From positions 1,364,001 to 1,428,000 of the forward strand of contig CAUVYA020000002.1 of the NCBI GenBank assembly GCA_963556045.3: a stretch of 64,000 bases of DNA. The letters are read 5' to 3'. The first letter of the stretch is position 1, and every line of letters begins with the position of its first letter. Shown here in pieces: positions 26,953 through 34,656 of the stretch. The DNA comes from UBA4781 sp963556045. Lineage in GTDB: Bacteria > Chloroflexota > Anaerolineae > Anaerolineales > Anaerolineaceae. Position numbers and translations under genes: made by a program. The notes beneath the pieces are model-generated. The model was given only the letters and a program-made list of their open reading frames with translations, did no database searches and was not told the origin of the DNA.

Positions 26953-26997
26953 GAACCAATTCAAAATAAAGCTGTGAAGCCATCCATCACTGAACAA

Positions 26998-27020
26998 ACA
27001 CGATAGGTCATGTCGTGTTG
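26998..27020 (-). promoter_or_regulatory. 13-bp shared upstream element, copy 1, within an inverted repeat
   Basis: GATAGGTCATGTC (27002-27014) recurs exactly at 28174-28186. In both cases its near edge is 73 bases from the -10 box of a TetR-operator promoter. Here it is flanked by ACACGA/TCGTGT arms, which as RNA on the minus strand followed by TTGTT could also form a weak terminator for the upstream ChbG gene. A binding site for an activator near -92 is the simplest reading. Confidence 0.5.
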
Positions 27021-27107
27021 TACTCATACAGCTAATGATCGCTTTCTCATCAGTATGTGGTTCTCGCATTTTATCCAATTCAAACCGGTATTGCCTTTTT
27101 AAACAAT

Positions 27108-27146
27108 CATTCCATGCCCTATTCTCGTACAGTGGAACATGGAATG
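27108..27146. repeat. Inverted repeat in the 3' region of the ChbG gene
   Basis: CATTCCATG (27108-27116) and CATGGAATG (27138-27146) form a perfect 9-bp stem around a 21-base loop. It lies 35 bases downstream of the ChbG stop. There is no T-tract, so it may be a 3' stability element rather than a terminator. The surrounding 26772-27180 region holds otherwise only the promoter elements listed. Confidence 0.45.
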
Positions 27147-27180
27147 GTCGTTCGATCCTCATAGAGTGTAGTAAATCCAT

Positions 27181-27975
27181 CTATTTTTTATACAGGGCTC
27201 CAAAATTCACCAATTCCACATCATTATCCGTCAGCCACTGTTTCACGCGCGGATCGGTTAACAATTGCAGATCTCTCACGCGGGGGATGGTCAACGAAGA
27301 ATTATCGATCACATAGGCATCCAAATAACCGGGATGAAAATGGAGGATATTAAATTCGTGGGGACTTGATAATATCCCGCAAATATCGTCCATGAACTGC
27401 TCAGCAGTCATTCCCTCATGAAGCGCTTTCATGTATTCAGGGCTTGACATGATCAATTCATGTGCATAGTACAGTTGTTCATCTTCCGCTTCCTGGCTCA
27501 TGCAATGGACCTTCTTTTCCGTCATCATCTCTTTGAGAGCACGCTGTGTGTTTGCGTTCCCCATGGAATGTGCTTCGATATGATTGGGGTAAGAACCCGC
27601 CAATTCTTTGTGGCGCTCAAATTGAGCGATCGTTTCACGTTTGGCATCTTCATAGGTAGGGACGATGGTACCCTTCCCTTTTTCCCCCATCGGATGGTCG
27701 GATTTCCACATGGTTGAGCGGTAGAAATAGCCATTCTCATCCACCATGCTTTTCACATTGTCAGATACCGGTCTTCCCTGGACAAAATTGGTGTGTTGAG
27801 CCAGAGGAGCATCGGGGCATTCCTTATTTCTCAGATCGACCGCGAATTTGGCGGTTTCCATATTGCTCATCAAAGAAAGGACGGTAACGATTCCTTCTTT
27901 ATATGACTTGACAGCACCGATGCTGTAGGCTTCACTTAACCCAAAATCATCTGCAACAACAATCAACTTTTTCAT
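27181..27975 (-). CDS. chbG: ChbG/YdjC-family carbohydrate deacetylase
   Basis: 264 residues with the full set of family motifs: 'VVADDFGLSEA' (Asp9-Asp10), 'LAQHTNFVQGRP' with metal-ligand His61, 'HIEAHSMG' near residue 140 and 'ILHFHPGYLD' near residue 215. Family members deacetylate N,N'-diacetylchitobiose-6-phosphate or similar, giving a substrate for later glycosidases. It has its own promoter with operator site C and so should be induced together with the PTS. It differs from the second copy (22429-23232), which lacks two of these histidines. Confidence 0.88.
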   Translation of the reverse strand: MKKLIVVADDFGLSEAYSIGAVKSYKEGIVTVLSLMSNMETAKFAVDLRNKECPDAPLAQHTNFVQGRPVSDNVKSMVDENGYFYRSTMWKSDHPMGEKGKGTIVPTYEDAKRETIAQFERHKELAGSYPNHIEAHSMGNANTQRALKEMMTEKKVHCMSQEAEDEQLYYAHELIMSSPEYMKALHEGMTAEQFMDDICGILSSPHEFNILHFHPGYLDAYVIDNSSLTIPRVRDLQLLTDPRVKQWLTDNDVELVNFGALYKK

Positions 27976-28077
27976 TTTTCTCCTTTTTTATTCTGGTATC
28001 TATCATGATCTGTTACTATCCCATTTATATTTATAAAATTGCAGTCACTTTCTTTGATAAAACAAATGCGAAACATA

Positions 28078-28101
28078 AATGAGCGTTTGTTCATTATTAT
28101 A
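28078..28101 (-). promoter_or_regulatory. Site C: -10 box and TetR-type operator of the ChbG gene
   Basis: On the minus strand TATAAT (28096-28101) is followed directly by the 18-base operator (28078-28095), identical to site B. A TGGACT 16 bases before the -10 is a fair -35. The gene starts ~100 bases further on. Confidence 0.8.
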
Positions 28102-28173
28102 ATGAAGAAATATGAAAAGTCCAGAAAATAATTACAAGATCAATCGACTTATCTTTTTTCATCCCCCTTTATT

Positions 28174-28186
28174 GATAGGTCATGTC
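28174..28186 (-). promoter_or_regulatory. 13-bp shared upstream element, copy 2
   Basis: GATAGGTCATGTC, identical to 27002-27014, with the same 73-base distance to the -10 box of the downstream promoter. The sequences between element and promoter are otherwise unrelated in the two places, which argues for selection on the element and its spacing rather than a recent duplication. Confidence 0.5.
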
Positions 28187-28218
28187 TTTTTCGTTCTCGA
28201 GAGAGTTCATGCAATAGG

Positions 28219-28251
28219 AAAAAACTTACAGGCAGCGCCGCACTGCCTGTA
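28219..28251 (-). terminator. Terminator overlapping the end of thrC
   Basis: Read on the minus strand, TACAGGCAG, a 7-base loop and CTGCCTGTA form a 9-bp stem followed by AGTTTTTT. The stem includes the last codons and stop of thrC. It ends the threonine operon. Confidence 0.88.
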
Positions 28252-29536
28252 GGTCTGCCTCGATCTCGACAGGTGTATTGGCATAACACACCTCAATATC
28301 CTTCAATCCACCACAATGATAGTCTGTTTTAACCTGAGAGAATTTCAAGCCATTGGCGGTAGAGATCACCACCACCCGTTCATCAGCTTTAATAATGTTC
28401 TGCGCTGCCAGTTTTTGTGCGGCACCCAGCGCCACGCCGGTCTGCGGGCAGCAGTACAAGCCACTGCGATCAGCCAGCGCGCACATATTTGCCAGTTCTT
28501 CTTCACTTACCTGCTCTACCACGCCATCAAACAAGCGCATAACTTTGACCGCCCGCTCATAACTCACGGGGGCGCCGATCTGAATGGCGCTGGCCAGGGT
28601 TTTGTGAGCCTGCACCGGCTGATAACGAGAAAAACCGTTTTGAAAGGCAAGATAGAATGGATTGGCATTTTGCGCCTGCCCGCAAGCGATGCGTGGAAGA
28701 TGGTCTATCAATCCCAGATCCCGCATCATGAGCAAACCCTTTCCCAGAGCGCTGACATTGCCCAGATTTCCAGCCGGCAGCACGATCCAATCCGGCACCT
28801 GCCAATCCAACTGCTGTACGATCTCGATACCCACCGTTTTTTGTCCTTCCATGCGTAAAGAATTCATAGAATTGGCAAGGTAGATGGATGGATCGCGGGT
28901 CAACTGCTGCACGATCCGCATGCAGCCGTCAAAATCGGTATCCAGCGACAGCACTTTTGCCCCGTTGGAAAGTGGCTGGATAAGCTGTTCAGGCGAGACC
29001 TTATCACGAGGCAGCAATATGACCGCCGGTATTCCTGCCGCAGCGGCATAGGCTGACAGCGCCGCCGAGGTATCTCCGGTAGAAGCGCATGCGACAGCCC
29101 TGATGGGGTTTCCATGCGCGATCATCTGTTTCACCACAGAGACCAGCACCGTCATGCCCAGGTCTTTAAAAGAACCGGTATGACTGCTGCCGCATAATTT
29201 CATCCACAGATCAGGGATACCGATCTGCCGTCCTAAAAGAGAGGCAGGCAGTAAAGGCGAGCTGCCTTCCTGAAAAGACACGATGTTATCCTCTTCGACC
29301 TGCGGGCAAACCCATTCTTTTTTCGCCCACACACCGCTGGCAGCTGCACCGCTGCGCATTGCGCTGCGCGCATCAAAAAGGCTTTTCCATTCCTGTGCCG
29401 GGCGTTCTTTCAATGCCTGTACATCATGCACCACATCCAGCAATCCGCCGCATTTTTCACAGGTGTACACAACCTCATCAATCACATACCGCGTGCCACA
29501 CTCTCTACTGCATTCCAGCCAGCTTTGTTCGTTCAT
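28226..29536 (-). CDS. thrC: Threonine synthase
   Basis: 436 residues. It converts O-phosphohomoserine to threonine with pyridoxal phosphate. An N-terminal CxxxC...CxxC zinc-ribbon-like segment (residues 9-35) is followed by the PLP-lysine motif 'SHTGSFKDLGM' near residue 120. 'ACASTGDTSAALSAYAAAAG' binds the phosphate of PLP, and 'LPAGNLGNVSALGKG' near 255 belongs to the same fold. It starts one base after the HAD-like gene and ends the operon lysC-asd-HAD-thrC. Confidence 0.93.
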   Translation of the reverse strand: MNEQSWLECSRECGTRYVIDEVVYTCEKCGGLLDVVHDVQALKERPAQEWKSLFDARSAMRSGAAASGVWAKKEWVCPQVEEDNIVSFQEGSSPLLPASLLGRQIGIPDLWMKLCGSSHTGSFKDLGMTVLVSVVKQMIAHGNPIRAVACASTGDTSAALSAYAAAAGIPAVILLPRDKVSPEQLIQPLSNGAKVLSLDTDFDGCMRIVQQLTRDPSIYLANSMNSLRMEGQKTVGIEIVQQLDWQVPDWIVLPAGNLGNVSALGKGLLMMRDLGLIDHLPRIACGQAQNANPFYLAFQNGFSRYQPVQAHKTLASAIQIGAPVSYERAVKVMRLFDGVVEQVSEEELANMCALADRSGLYCCPQTGVALGAAQKLAAQNIIKADERVVVISTANGLKFSQVKTDYHCGGLKDIEVCYANTPVEIEADLQAVRRCL

Positions 29537-29537
29537 A

Positions 29538-30659
29538 CTATTCTCCGATCACATGTGTTTCAACTTGATGTAAAGGCAGCGAGGTGGCTGCCGGATGGGG
29601 AATACAGGCTTCAACCGGTTTATCAGAAAGCCCAAATACCAGCGCTCCGGCAGAATGACCTTCCAGCGCGAATTCCATTACTTCACGCGTGATGACGATC
29701 TCTTCTCGCAGTATATTTTCGATGGATGCATCATCAGACAGCTGCCCCATACACTGCAGTGTGATGCGGTATTCCGCCCTCCGAAATTGCTTAAAGGGTG
29801 TACTATCACCTGTTAGGATCAAATCTCTAACCTGCTGGTGCACAGCGTACGCTTCTGACGGGAGTTCATTCTTGCGTTGATCTATCTGCTGGAGGAAGCC
29901 ATAAAAATCAGACAGCATATGCAGCTGAGCCGCAGTAGAAAGATCCTCTAGTTTAAAAAGCCCACACATCACGATCATGCAGATGTACACCAGAAAATCC
30001 TGATTGTCAGCAGTAAACGTATGGAATAATGGCTGATTCAAAGCGTGATAAATCTTTTCAAATTCTTCCGGGGAAAAAGAATTGCCCAGGATTTCCTTCA
30101 GCGTCTTTTGTGCAGCTGTAATACGAACACTATCGATAACTCCATCATTACGCCCGCGTGCGCCCAGAGCCGTTTTATCCACATCAATCAAGATCGCTGT
30201 CCTTTCATTGATCTCAAGATCCTTCACCTGCAATAAAGAATTGAACGTCCTGAGATTCACCCAGCGGTTATTGGTGAAAAGCAGGGAACCACATTCCTGA
30301 TCCAATCCTAATTTGGTCAACCCTTCCGTCTCACTGGTGATCAGAGCGATGCCCTGCCATCCACCAGCCGAGCAGATATTACGAAAAGCTTTACCATCAT
30401 TCATACGGGTATCACCAACGTAAATAATGGTTTCAATTCCCTGTTTTCTACCATCATTGTGATTCGCCATTTGCAATAAATACGCGATCACCTGTGCGTA
30501 TTCAGGGGATGTCTTACGCGGCACAAAAATTGACGGCAGCTGCAGGCTGGTACGAACATCATCAAATCGAGCCAGTTTGGTATCCAGCGGATTGAGATCG
30601 CGATAAATGATGCGCTCCCCCAGAAAATCATGCAATGAAGCTCTTCCAAAATTTCTCAT
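29538..30659 (-). CDS. HAD-like protein of unknown function in the threonine operon
   Basis: 373 residues. 'AILIDVDKTALGARGRND' near residue 155 looks like HAD motif I (DxDxT). 'ETIIYVGDTRMNDGKAFRNI' near residue 78 resembles the GDxxxD loop of HAD motif IV, but in unusual order before motif I. The rest is helical. It overlaps asd by 4 bases and is one base from thrC, so it must be made with the threonine enzymes. The operon lacks a thrB homoserine kinase, and HAD-fold ThrH is a known non-orthologous route to phosphohomoserine. This protein is a candidate for that step or for a related phosphatase; the assignment is inference. Confidence 0.6.
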   Translation of the reverse strand: MRNFGRASLHDFLGERIIYRDLNPLDTKLARFDDVRTSLQLPSIFVPRKTSPEYAQVIAYLLQMANHNDGRKQGIETIIYVGDTRMNDGKAFRNICSAGGWQGIALITSETEGLTKLGLDQECGSLLFTNNRWVNLRTFNSLLQVKDLEINERTAILIDVDKTALGARGRNDGVIDSVRITAAQKTLKEILGNSFSPEEFEKIYHALNQPLFHTFTADNQDFLVYICMIVMCGLFKLEDLSTAAQLHMLSDFYGFLQQIDQRKNELPSEAYAVHQQVRDLILTGDSTPFKQFRRAEYRITLQCMGQLSDDASIENILREEIVITREVMEFALEGHSAGALVFGLSDKPVEACIPHPAATSLPLHQVETHVIGE

Positions 30660-31717
30660 GATAGGTATCCCTCAGCCACCAATAATTCCGCATTCAAGAT
30701 CGCTCCACTGGCTGCACCACGCAGGGTGTTGTGCACTACCGAAACCATACGAATATCCAGCACCGGACAGGAACGCACGCGACCCACCGAAACCTGCATA
30801 CCCTCACCAGCAGAACGATCCTTGCGGGGCTGCGGGCGATCCATTTCATCTCTCACACGGATAGGAAATAATGGCATACCGGGCAGGGTTGGTTGAAAGA
30901 TCGGCGAACGATAATTATTAAGAAGATCAACAACCTCCGCAGGAGTCGTTTTCTGCGAAAATTCCATGGAAAGGCAGATGGTATGTCCTTCCGAAACCGG
31001 CACCCGGTTTGCCTGCGCGCTGAAGGAAAATTCTGCATCCACTCGTTTTTTGCCGACCATCTTACCTAATAATGCGCGAGATTCGCGCTCCATCTTCTCT
31101 TCTTCTCCGTTAATGTATGGAATTACATTATCCTGAATATCCAGGTAGGAAAGCCCCGGGTAACCTGCACCCGAAACCGCCTGCATGCTAACCGCTATAA
31201 CCTTTTTCAACCCCAGCGCAACATCGAGCGGTTTCAACGGAATGGCGATTCCACTGGTGGTGCAATTCGGGCTGGTTACCAGCAATCCCTTCCACTTACG
31301 TTCTTCACGCTGGCGTTTTAATAAAGATAGATGATCTGCATTCACCTCTGGAATGATGACCGGGACATCTGTATCCAGTCGAAAGGCAGATGAATTGGAA
31401 CATACGATATAGCCGGCTTTCGCAAAAGCCGGTTCCACGCTGCGCGCCACATCGGCTGGCAACGCGGAGAAGACAATGCGTGCATCCAAGCCCGGTTCAA
31501 CGGGAGCAATGCGCATCTCACGCAGCGCTTCCGGCATGCATCCATTCAAGTGCCAGCCGCAGGCATCACTGTATCGTTTATCCTGACTGCGCGTTGAAGC
31601 TGCCAGGGCATTAATCGAGAACCAGGGATGTGCTGACAACAATTGAACAAATCGCTGCCCTACCGCACCCGTTGCCCCCAGAACTGCCACAGGAATTTTC
31701 TTATTTATTGGAACCAT
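30656..31717 (-). CDS. asd: Aspartate-semialdehyde dehydrogenase
   Basis: 353 residues, the longer archaeal/fungal-like type. It reduces aspartyl phosphate to the semialdehyde with NADPH. The Rossmann motif 'VLGATGAVGQRFVQLL' starts at residue ~13. The active-site cysteine is in 'VTSPNCTTSGIA' near residue 150, and the catalytic His region is 'RVPVSEGHT' near 245. It overlaps lysC by 17 bases and the next gene by 4, so all four operon genes are translationally coupled. Confidence 0.95.
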   Translation of the reverse strand: MVPINKKIPVAVLGATGAVGQRFVQLLSAHPWFSINALAASTRSQDKRYSDACGWHLNGCMPEALREMRIAPVEPGLDARIVFSALPADVARSVEPAFAKAGYIVCSNSSAFRLDTDVPVIIPEVNADHLSLLKRQREERKWKGLLVTSPNCTTSGIAIPLKPLDVALGLKKVIAVSMQAVSGAGYPGLSYLDIQDNVIPYINGEEEKMERESRALLGKMVGKKRVDAEFSFSAQANRVPVSEGHTICLSMEFSQKTTPAEVVDLLNNYRSPIFQPTLPGMPLFPIRVRDEMDRPQPRKDRSAGEGMQVSVGRVRSCPVLDIRMVSVVHNTLRGAASGAILNAELLVAEGYLS

Positions 31718-33158
31718 TGATGATCACCTCCTGGTGTATTTGTTGGACTGCCCGGTCTGCATCGCTGGCATCCACCACAACCGATATACTGTATTCAGAA
31801 GAGCCCTGAGCAATTGCGATCACGTTGATATTTTCTCTGCCGAGCGCACCGAACAGGCGCGCCGATACGCCGGGAGTATTGCGCATGCCAGATCCGATGG
31901 CTGTTACGATCACCACATCTGGCTGTGCCCACACGCGATCAACATCATGACGTGCTAATTCCCGTTCCATTTCCTTTTCAATAGCATGTACTACCTTTTC
32001 TTCTACATCCGAGGGGATGATGAAACAAATAGATTGTTCTGAGGAAGCCTGAGAGATCATCAACACACTGGCGTCATGCCTGGCAACTGCACTGAACGTG
32101 CGTGCTGCAATACCGGGAACCCCGATCATTCCCCGCCCTTCTACCGTGATGAGGCTCAATCCTCGTATGGCAGTGATGGCAGTGATATGCCCATCATGCG
32201 AGGGAGCGCCGCTCGTGATGCACGTACCGGGATAGGCTGGATTGAAGGTATTCTTGACCCACAGGGGAATATCACGTTCCACAACGGGTCGGATCGTCTT
32301 TGGATGCAGCACTTTTGCACCGAAATATGCCATCTCCGATACTTCGCTGTAGCTGACCGTCGGGATGACCCGTGCATCCGGTACGATGCGCGGGTCGGCG
32401 GTCATCACACCATCCACATCCGTCCATGTCCACACTTGATCGGCATCCAGGCAATCTCCTAGAATAGCAGCCGTGTAATCGCTCCCTCCCCTGCCCAGTG
32501 TCGTTATTATGCCATCTGGTGTAGCCCCGATGAAGCCCGTCACGACCACAACCACATTTTTCTTGAGGAGCGGCTGGATAACAGATCTCGTTCTGGCACG
32601 GGTCTCTTCCATCAAGGGGCGGGCATGTTGAAAAGCATCATCCGTAACGATCATATCCGATGCATCTACCACCTGGCTTGAAAGACCTTCCTGTTCCAAT
32701 ACAGCGCTGAACAGGCGCGCATTGATGCGTTCACCCAGGGAAACGACCGCATCCAATCCTCGCGATGTCAATTCACCCATGATATGGATGCCGCTGCACA
32801 AAGAGCGTAGAACAAGAAACAGACCATCAAGCTTCTGCTGTACCATGAGCACGCCGGCTTCATCAGGAATTAGGTCGTTCAGGACATTGGTATGGCGAAG
32901 CTGTAGATTTGTGATCATTTCCTGACCGGTCAACTCGCTGCCGCTCACGGATTCTCTGGCGCAAGCAATCAGAGAATCCGTGACACCATTCATGGCAGAA
33001 ACTACTACAACTATATTTTTCCAATGGGGTTGTTCCGCTTGCACAATACGTGCTGCTTGCCGGATGGCAAAACTACTGCCAACCGATGTCCCTCCAAACT
33101 TCATGACGAGAGTCCTCCCGTACTCTTTGGAATCATTCATATTTCTTTTTCCTTTCAT
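31701..33158 (-). CDS. lysC: Aspartate kinase
   Basis: 485 residues. 'MKFGGTSVGS' near residue 19 is the kinase signature, with 'GRGGSDYTAAILG' near 245 and 'EVSEMAYFGAKVLHPK' near 290. Two ACT repeats fill the C-terminus (from ~340 and ~420, 'IAQGSSEYSISVVVD'), so feedback control by threonine or lysine is expected. The homoserine-dehydrogenase domain of ThrA is absent. Starts at 33158 (GAGG 6 bases before) or 33140 (AAAGGA 9 bases before) are both plausible. It is the first gene after the Thr-codon leader. Confidence 0.93.
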   Translation of the reverse strand: MKGKRNMNDSKEYGRTLVMKFGGTSVGSSFAIRQAARIVQAEQPHWKNIVVVVSAMNGVTDSLIACARESVSGSELTGQEMITNLQLRHTNVLNDLIPDEAGVLMVQQKLDGLFLVLRSLCSGIHIMGELTSRGLDAVVSLGERINARLFSAVLEQEGLSSQVVDASDMIVTDDAFQHARPLMEETRARTRSVIQPLLKKNVVVVVTGFIGATPDGIITTLGRGGSDYTAAILGDCLDADQVWTWTDVDGVMTADPRIVPDARVIPTVSYSEVSEMAYFGAKVLHPKTIRPVVERDIPLWVKNTFNPAYPGTCITSGAPSHDGHITAITAIRGLSLITVEGRGMIGVPGIAARTFSAVARHDASVLMISQASSEQSICFIIPSDVEEKVVHAIEKEMERELARHDVDRVWAQPDVVIVTAIGSGMRNTPGVSARLFGALGRENINVIAIAQGSSEYSISVVVDASDADRAVQQIHQEVIINGSNK

Positions 33159-33177
33159 TCAGCACCTCTCTTCTGAT

Positions 33178-33354
33178 CTACCGGTAGATAAAGAAAAACG
33201 CCTCGTTGGGTTCGAGGCGTTTGCTTTTTCTTATTTGCAGGTAGATTTGTTCTACTATAGCTAGGCTTTTGAAAGCGCGGCGCAACCCAACTTCACCCGG
33301 TTGATGGGTAGTAGTAGCTGTAGTAGTAGTTGCGTACGCTCGGTAACCTGCCAT
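33178..33354 (-). CDS. Threonine-rich leader peptide of the lysC operon
   Basis: A 58-codon reading frame opens at ATG 33354, 4-6 bases after the predicted transcription start, so it may be leaderless. Codons 9-16 are ACT ACT ACT ACA GCT ACT ACT ACC: seven threonines in eight positions. This is the hallmark of a threonine attenuation leader (as in E. coli thrL). The frame continues through the attenuator hairpin and stops at 33178, 19 bases before lysC. A classical leader would stop earlier, so the exact mechanism may differ. Other frames of the same tract read Leu or Tyr runs but have no suitable start. Confidence 0.7.
   Translation of the reverse strand: MAGYRAYATTTTATTTHQPGEVGLRRAFKSLAIVEQIYLQIRKSKRLEPNEAFFFIYR
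33193..33222 (-). terminator. Attenuator terminator upstream of lysC
   Basis: On the minus strand a 10-bp perfect stem (33213-33222 with 33196-33205), 7-base loop and TTTTTC, ending ~35 bases before lysC. Its loop plus the first stem base reads AACCCAAC, perfectly complementary to GTTGGGTT at 33284-33291 just after the Thr codons. Pairing with that segment would compete with terminator folding. Confidence 0.85.
33284..33291 (-). promoter_or_regulatory. Anti-terminator segment GTTGGGTT
   Basis: Eight bases on the minus strand, 14 bases downstream of the last Thr codon of the leader peptide, complementary to the loop and first stem base of the attenuator. A ribosome paused on Thr codons would leave it free to pair; one that moves on would cover it. 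Confidence 0.55.
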
Positions 33355-33365
33355 AATTGGGCATT

Positions 33366-33394
33366 ACTATATCATTTCCAGATCATTGCGTCAA
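33366..33394 (-). promoter_or_regulatory. Promoter of the threonine operon
   Basis: On the minus strand TTGACG (33389-33394), exactly 17 bases, TATAGT (33366-33371): near-consensus sigma70. Predicted start of RNA at about 33358-33360, just before the leader ATG at 33354. Confidence 0.82.
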
Positions 33395-33531
33395 GTATGA
33401 TTTTGATTTCCCTTCTTTTTCGACACTTTAAACCAACCCAACGGTACTATCTATCCAGTTGTTCGTTCAACATAAAAACTTATGTTATTCTTTTTATAAG
33501 GAACCAAACTAAAGGCAGTAGACCATCAACT

Positions 33532-34452
33532 ATGAAATTGAAAAAGCATACGCGCGCCATCCTTCAAGCCCTGCTGGTAACCCTGATCTGGTCCAGCTCT
33601 TGGATCCTGATCAAGATCACCATTGCAGAAATTCCTCCGTTGATCTTCGCGGGGCTACGTTATTCTATTGCGGTGATCTTCCTTCTTCCCGCACTTTTTA
33701 CGAATAAAAATGTCATCCGCAAGTTGACAAACCAACAGTGGGGAAGATTGATCCTGCTGGGCATCTTCTTCTATGCTCTCACCCAGGGCGGTCAATTCCT
33801 CACCCTCAAATACCTTGAAACTACCACTTTCAGCCTGCTGCTCAATTTCAGCTCTATCTTCATTGCAGTTCTGGGTATTTTCTTTTTACATGAAAAACCA
33901 AGTCCGGTGCAGTGGGGAGGGCTGCTCGTTTTTCTAGCAGGTGTGATCCTCTATTTTTTCCCTTTTTCGAAAGACGCCGCGCTCAGCATCGGTTACCTGC
34001 TTGCTTTTTGCACAGTGCTGGCAAATTCCATTTCATCATTGCTGGGTAGATCTATAAACCGAGAGAAAAACATCCCGCCTGTTGTCACCACCGCAATAAG
34101 CATGGGCATCGGAGCGGCTTTGTTAATGATCACTGGATTGCTCACCGAGGATTTCCCTTCCATCAGTTTGGAAAACTGGGGAGTCATCCTGTGTCTGGCT
34201 TCCATCAATACCGCTTTTGCCTTTACACTGTGGAATAAAAGCCTGCAGGAACTCAGCGCAATGGAATCGGGTGTCATTAACAACGCCATGCTGATCGAGA
34301 TCGCACTGCTTTCTAGCATCTTTCTCGGAGATACCCTCACTGGCAAAGACTGGATCAGCCTGTTGATTGCCACCACCGGGATGGTCATGGTCAATCTATC
34401 ACAAAAGAATAATCCAAAGGTCAATCTACCTGCTGCGGTTCATGATGAGTAG
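33532..34452 (+). CDS. EamA/DMT-family transporter
   Basis: 306 residues from the ATG at 33532, the usual length for a ten-helix EamA protein. Two EamA repeats are visible: 'LLVTLIWSSSWILIKI' to 'GIFFLHEKPSPVQWGGLLVFLAGVIL', then 'GYLLAFCTVLANSISSLLGR' to 'LGDTLTGKDWISLLIATTGMVMV'. The longer open frame back to 33301 only covers the opposite-strand leader region. Substrates are typically metabolites or amino acids; its position next to the threonine operon is suggestive but not evidence. A terminator follows at 34612. Confidence 0.9.
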   Translation: MKLKKHTRAILQALLVTLIWSSSWILIKITIAEIPPLIFAGLRYSIAVIFLLPALFTNKNVIRKLTNQQWGRLILLGIFFYALTQGGQFLTLKYLETTTFSLLLNFSSIFIAVLGIFFLHEKPSPVQWGGLLVFLAGVILYFFPFSKDAALSIGYLLAFCTVLANSISSLLGRSINREKNIPPVVTTAISMGIGAALLMITGLLTEDFPSISLENWGVILCLASINTAFAFTLWNKSLQELSAMESGVINNAMLIEIALLSSIFLGDTLTGKDWISLLIATTGMVMVNLSQKNNPKVNLPAAVHDE

Positions 34453-34611
34453 ATTTTCTTTCAAGACTTCCGTCAATGCATTGGGATATCTGCATCTTTG
34501 ACAGCTTGTTTTTCAAAGCAATTCAATTCGTCTTTTCCAGATTACAGATCCACATTTGCAGCAGTCAGGTTGTATATTCATTTTGTATAATTGATCTTAT
34601 TAAAAACAAAG

Positions 34612-34650
34612 CGGGTGGTTTTATGAAAAACCACCCGTTCTGTTTTTTTT
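34612..34650. terminator. Bidirectional terminator
   Basis: CGGGTGGTTTT and AAAACCACCCG form a strong stem, with T-tracts on both strands. It serves the EamA gene (plus) and the cyclophilin gene (minus). Confidence 0.85.
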
Positions 34651-34656
34651 CTGAAT

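Noticed and set aside
27138..27165. Sequence resembling a tRNA T-arm ('gtcgttcgatcctc')
   Set aside because: No matching acceptor, D-arm or anticodon stem could be found on either strand.
26914..27180. 88-codon open frame on the minus strand directly after the ChbG stop
   Set aside because: It has no ribosome site, no recognisable motif, and contains the promoter of the PTS operon plus two inverted repeats. It is treated as non-coding.
28226..33158. Possible thrB homoserine kinase hidden in the threonine operon
   Set aside because: All bases are used by lysC, asd, the HAD-like gene and thrC. No GHMP-kinase glycine/serine motif was seen in any frame.
33280..33364. Tyr-rich (ATG at 33364) and Leu-rich readings of the leader repeat tract
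   Set aside because: The ATG at 33364 lies between the -10 box and the predicted transcription start, and the Leu frame has no start codon. Only the Thr frame fits both start and operon function.
33301..33531. In-frame N-terminal extension of the EamA transporter back to 33301
   Set aside because: It is opposite to the Thr leader and promoter, Ser/Cys-rich without homology, and gives the protein 77 extra residues. The ATG at 33532 gives the normal length.
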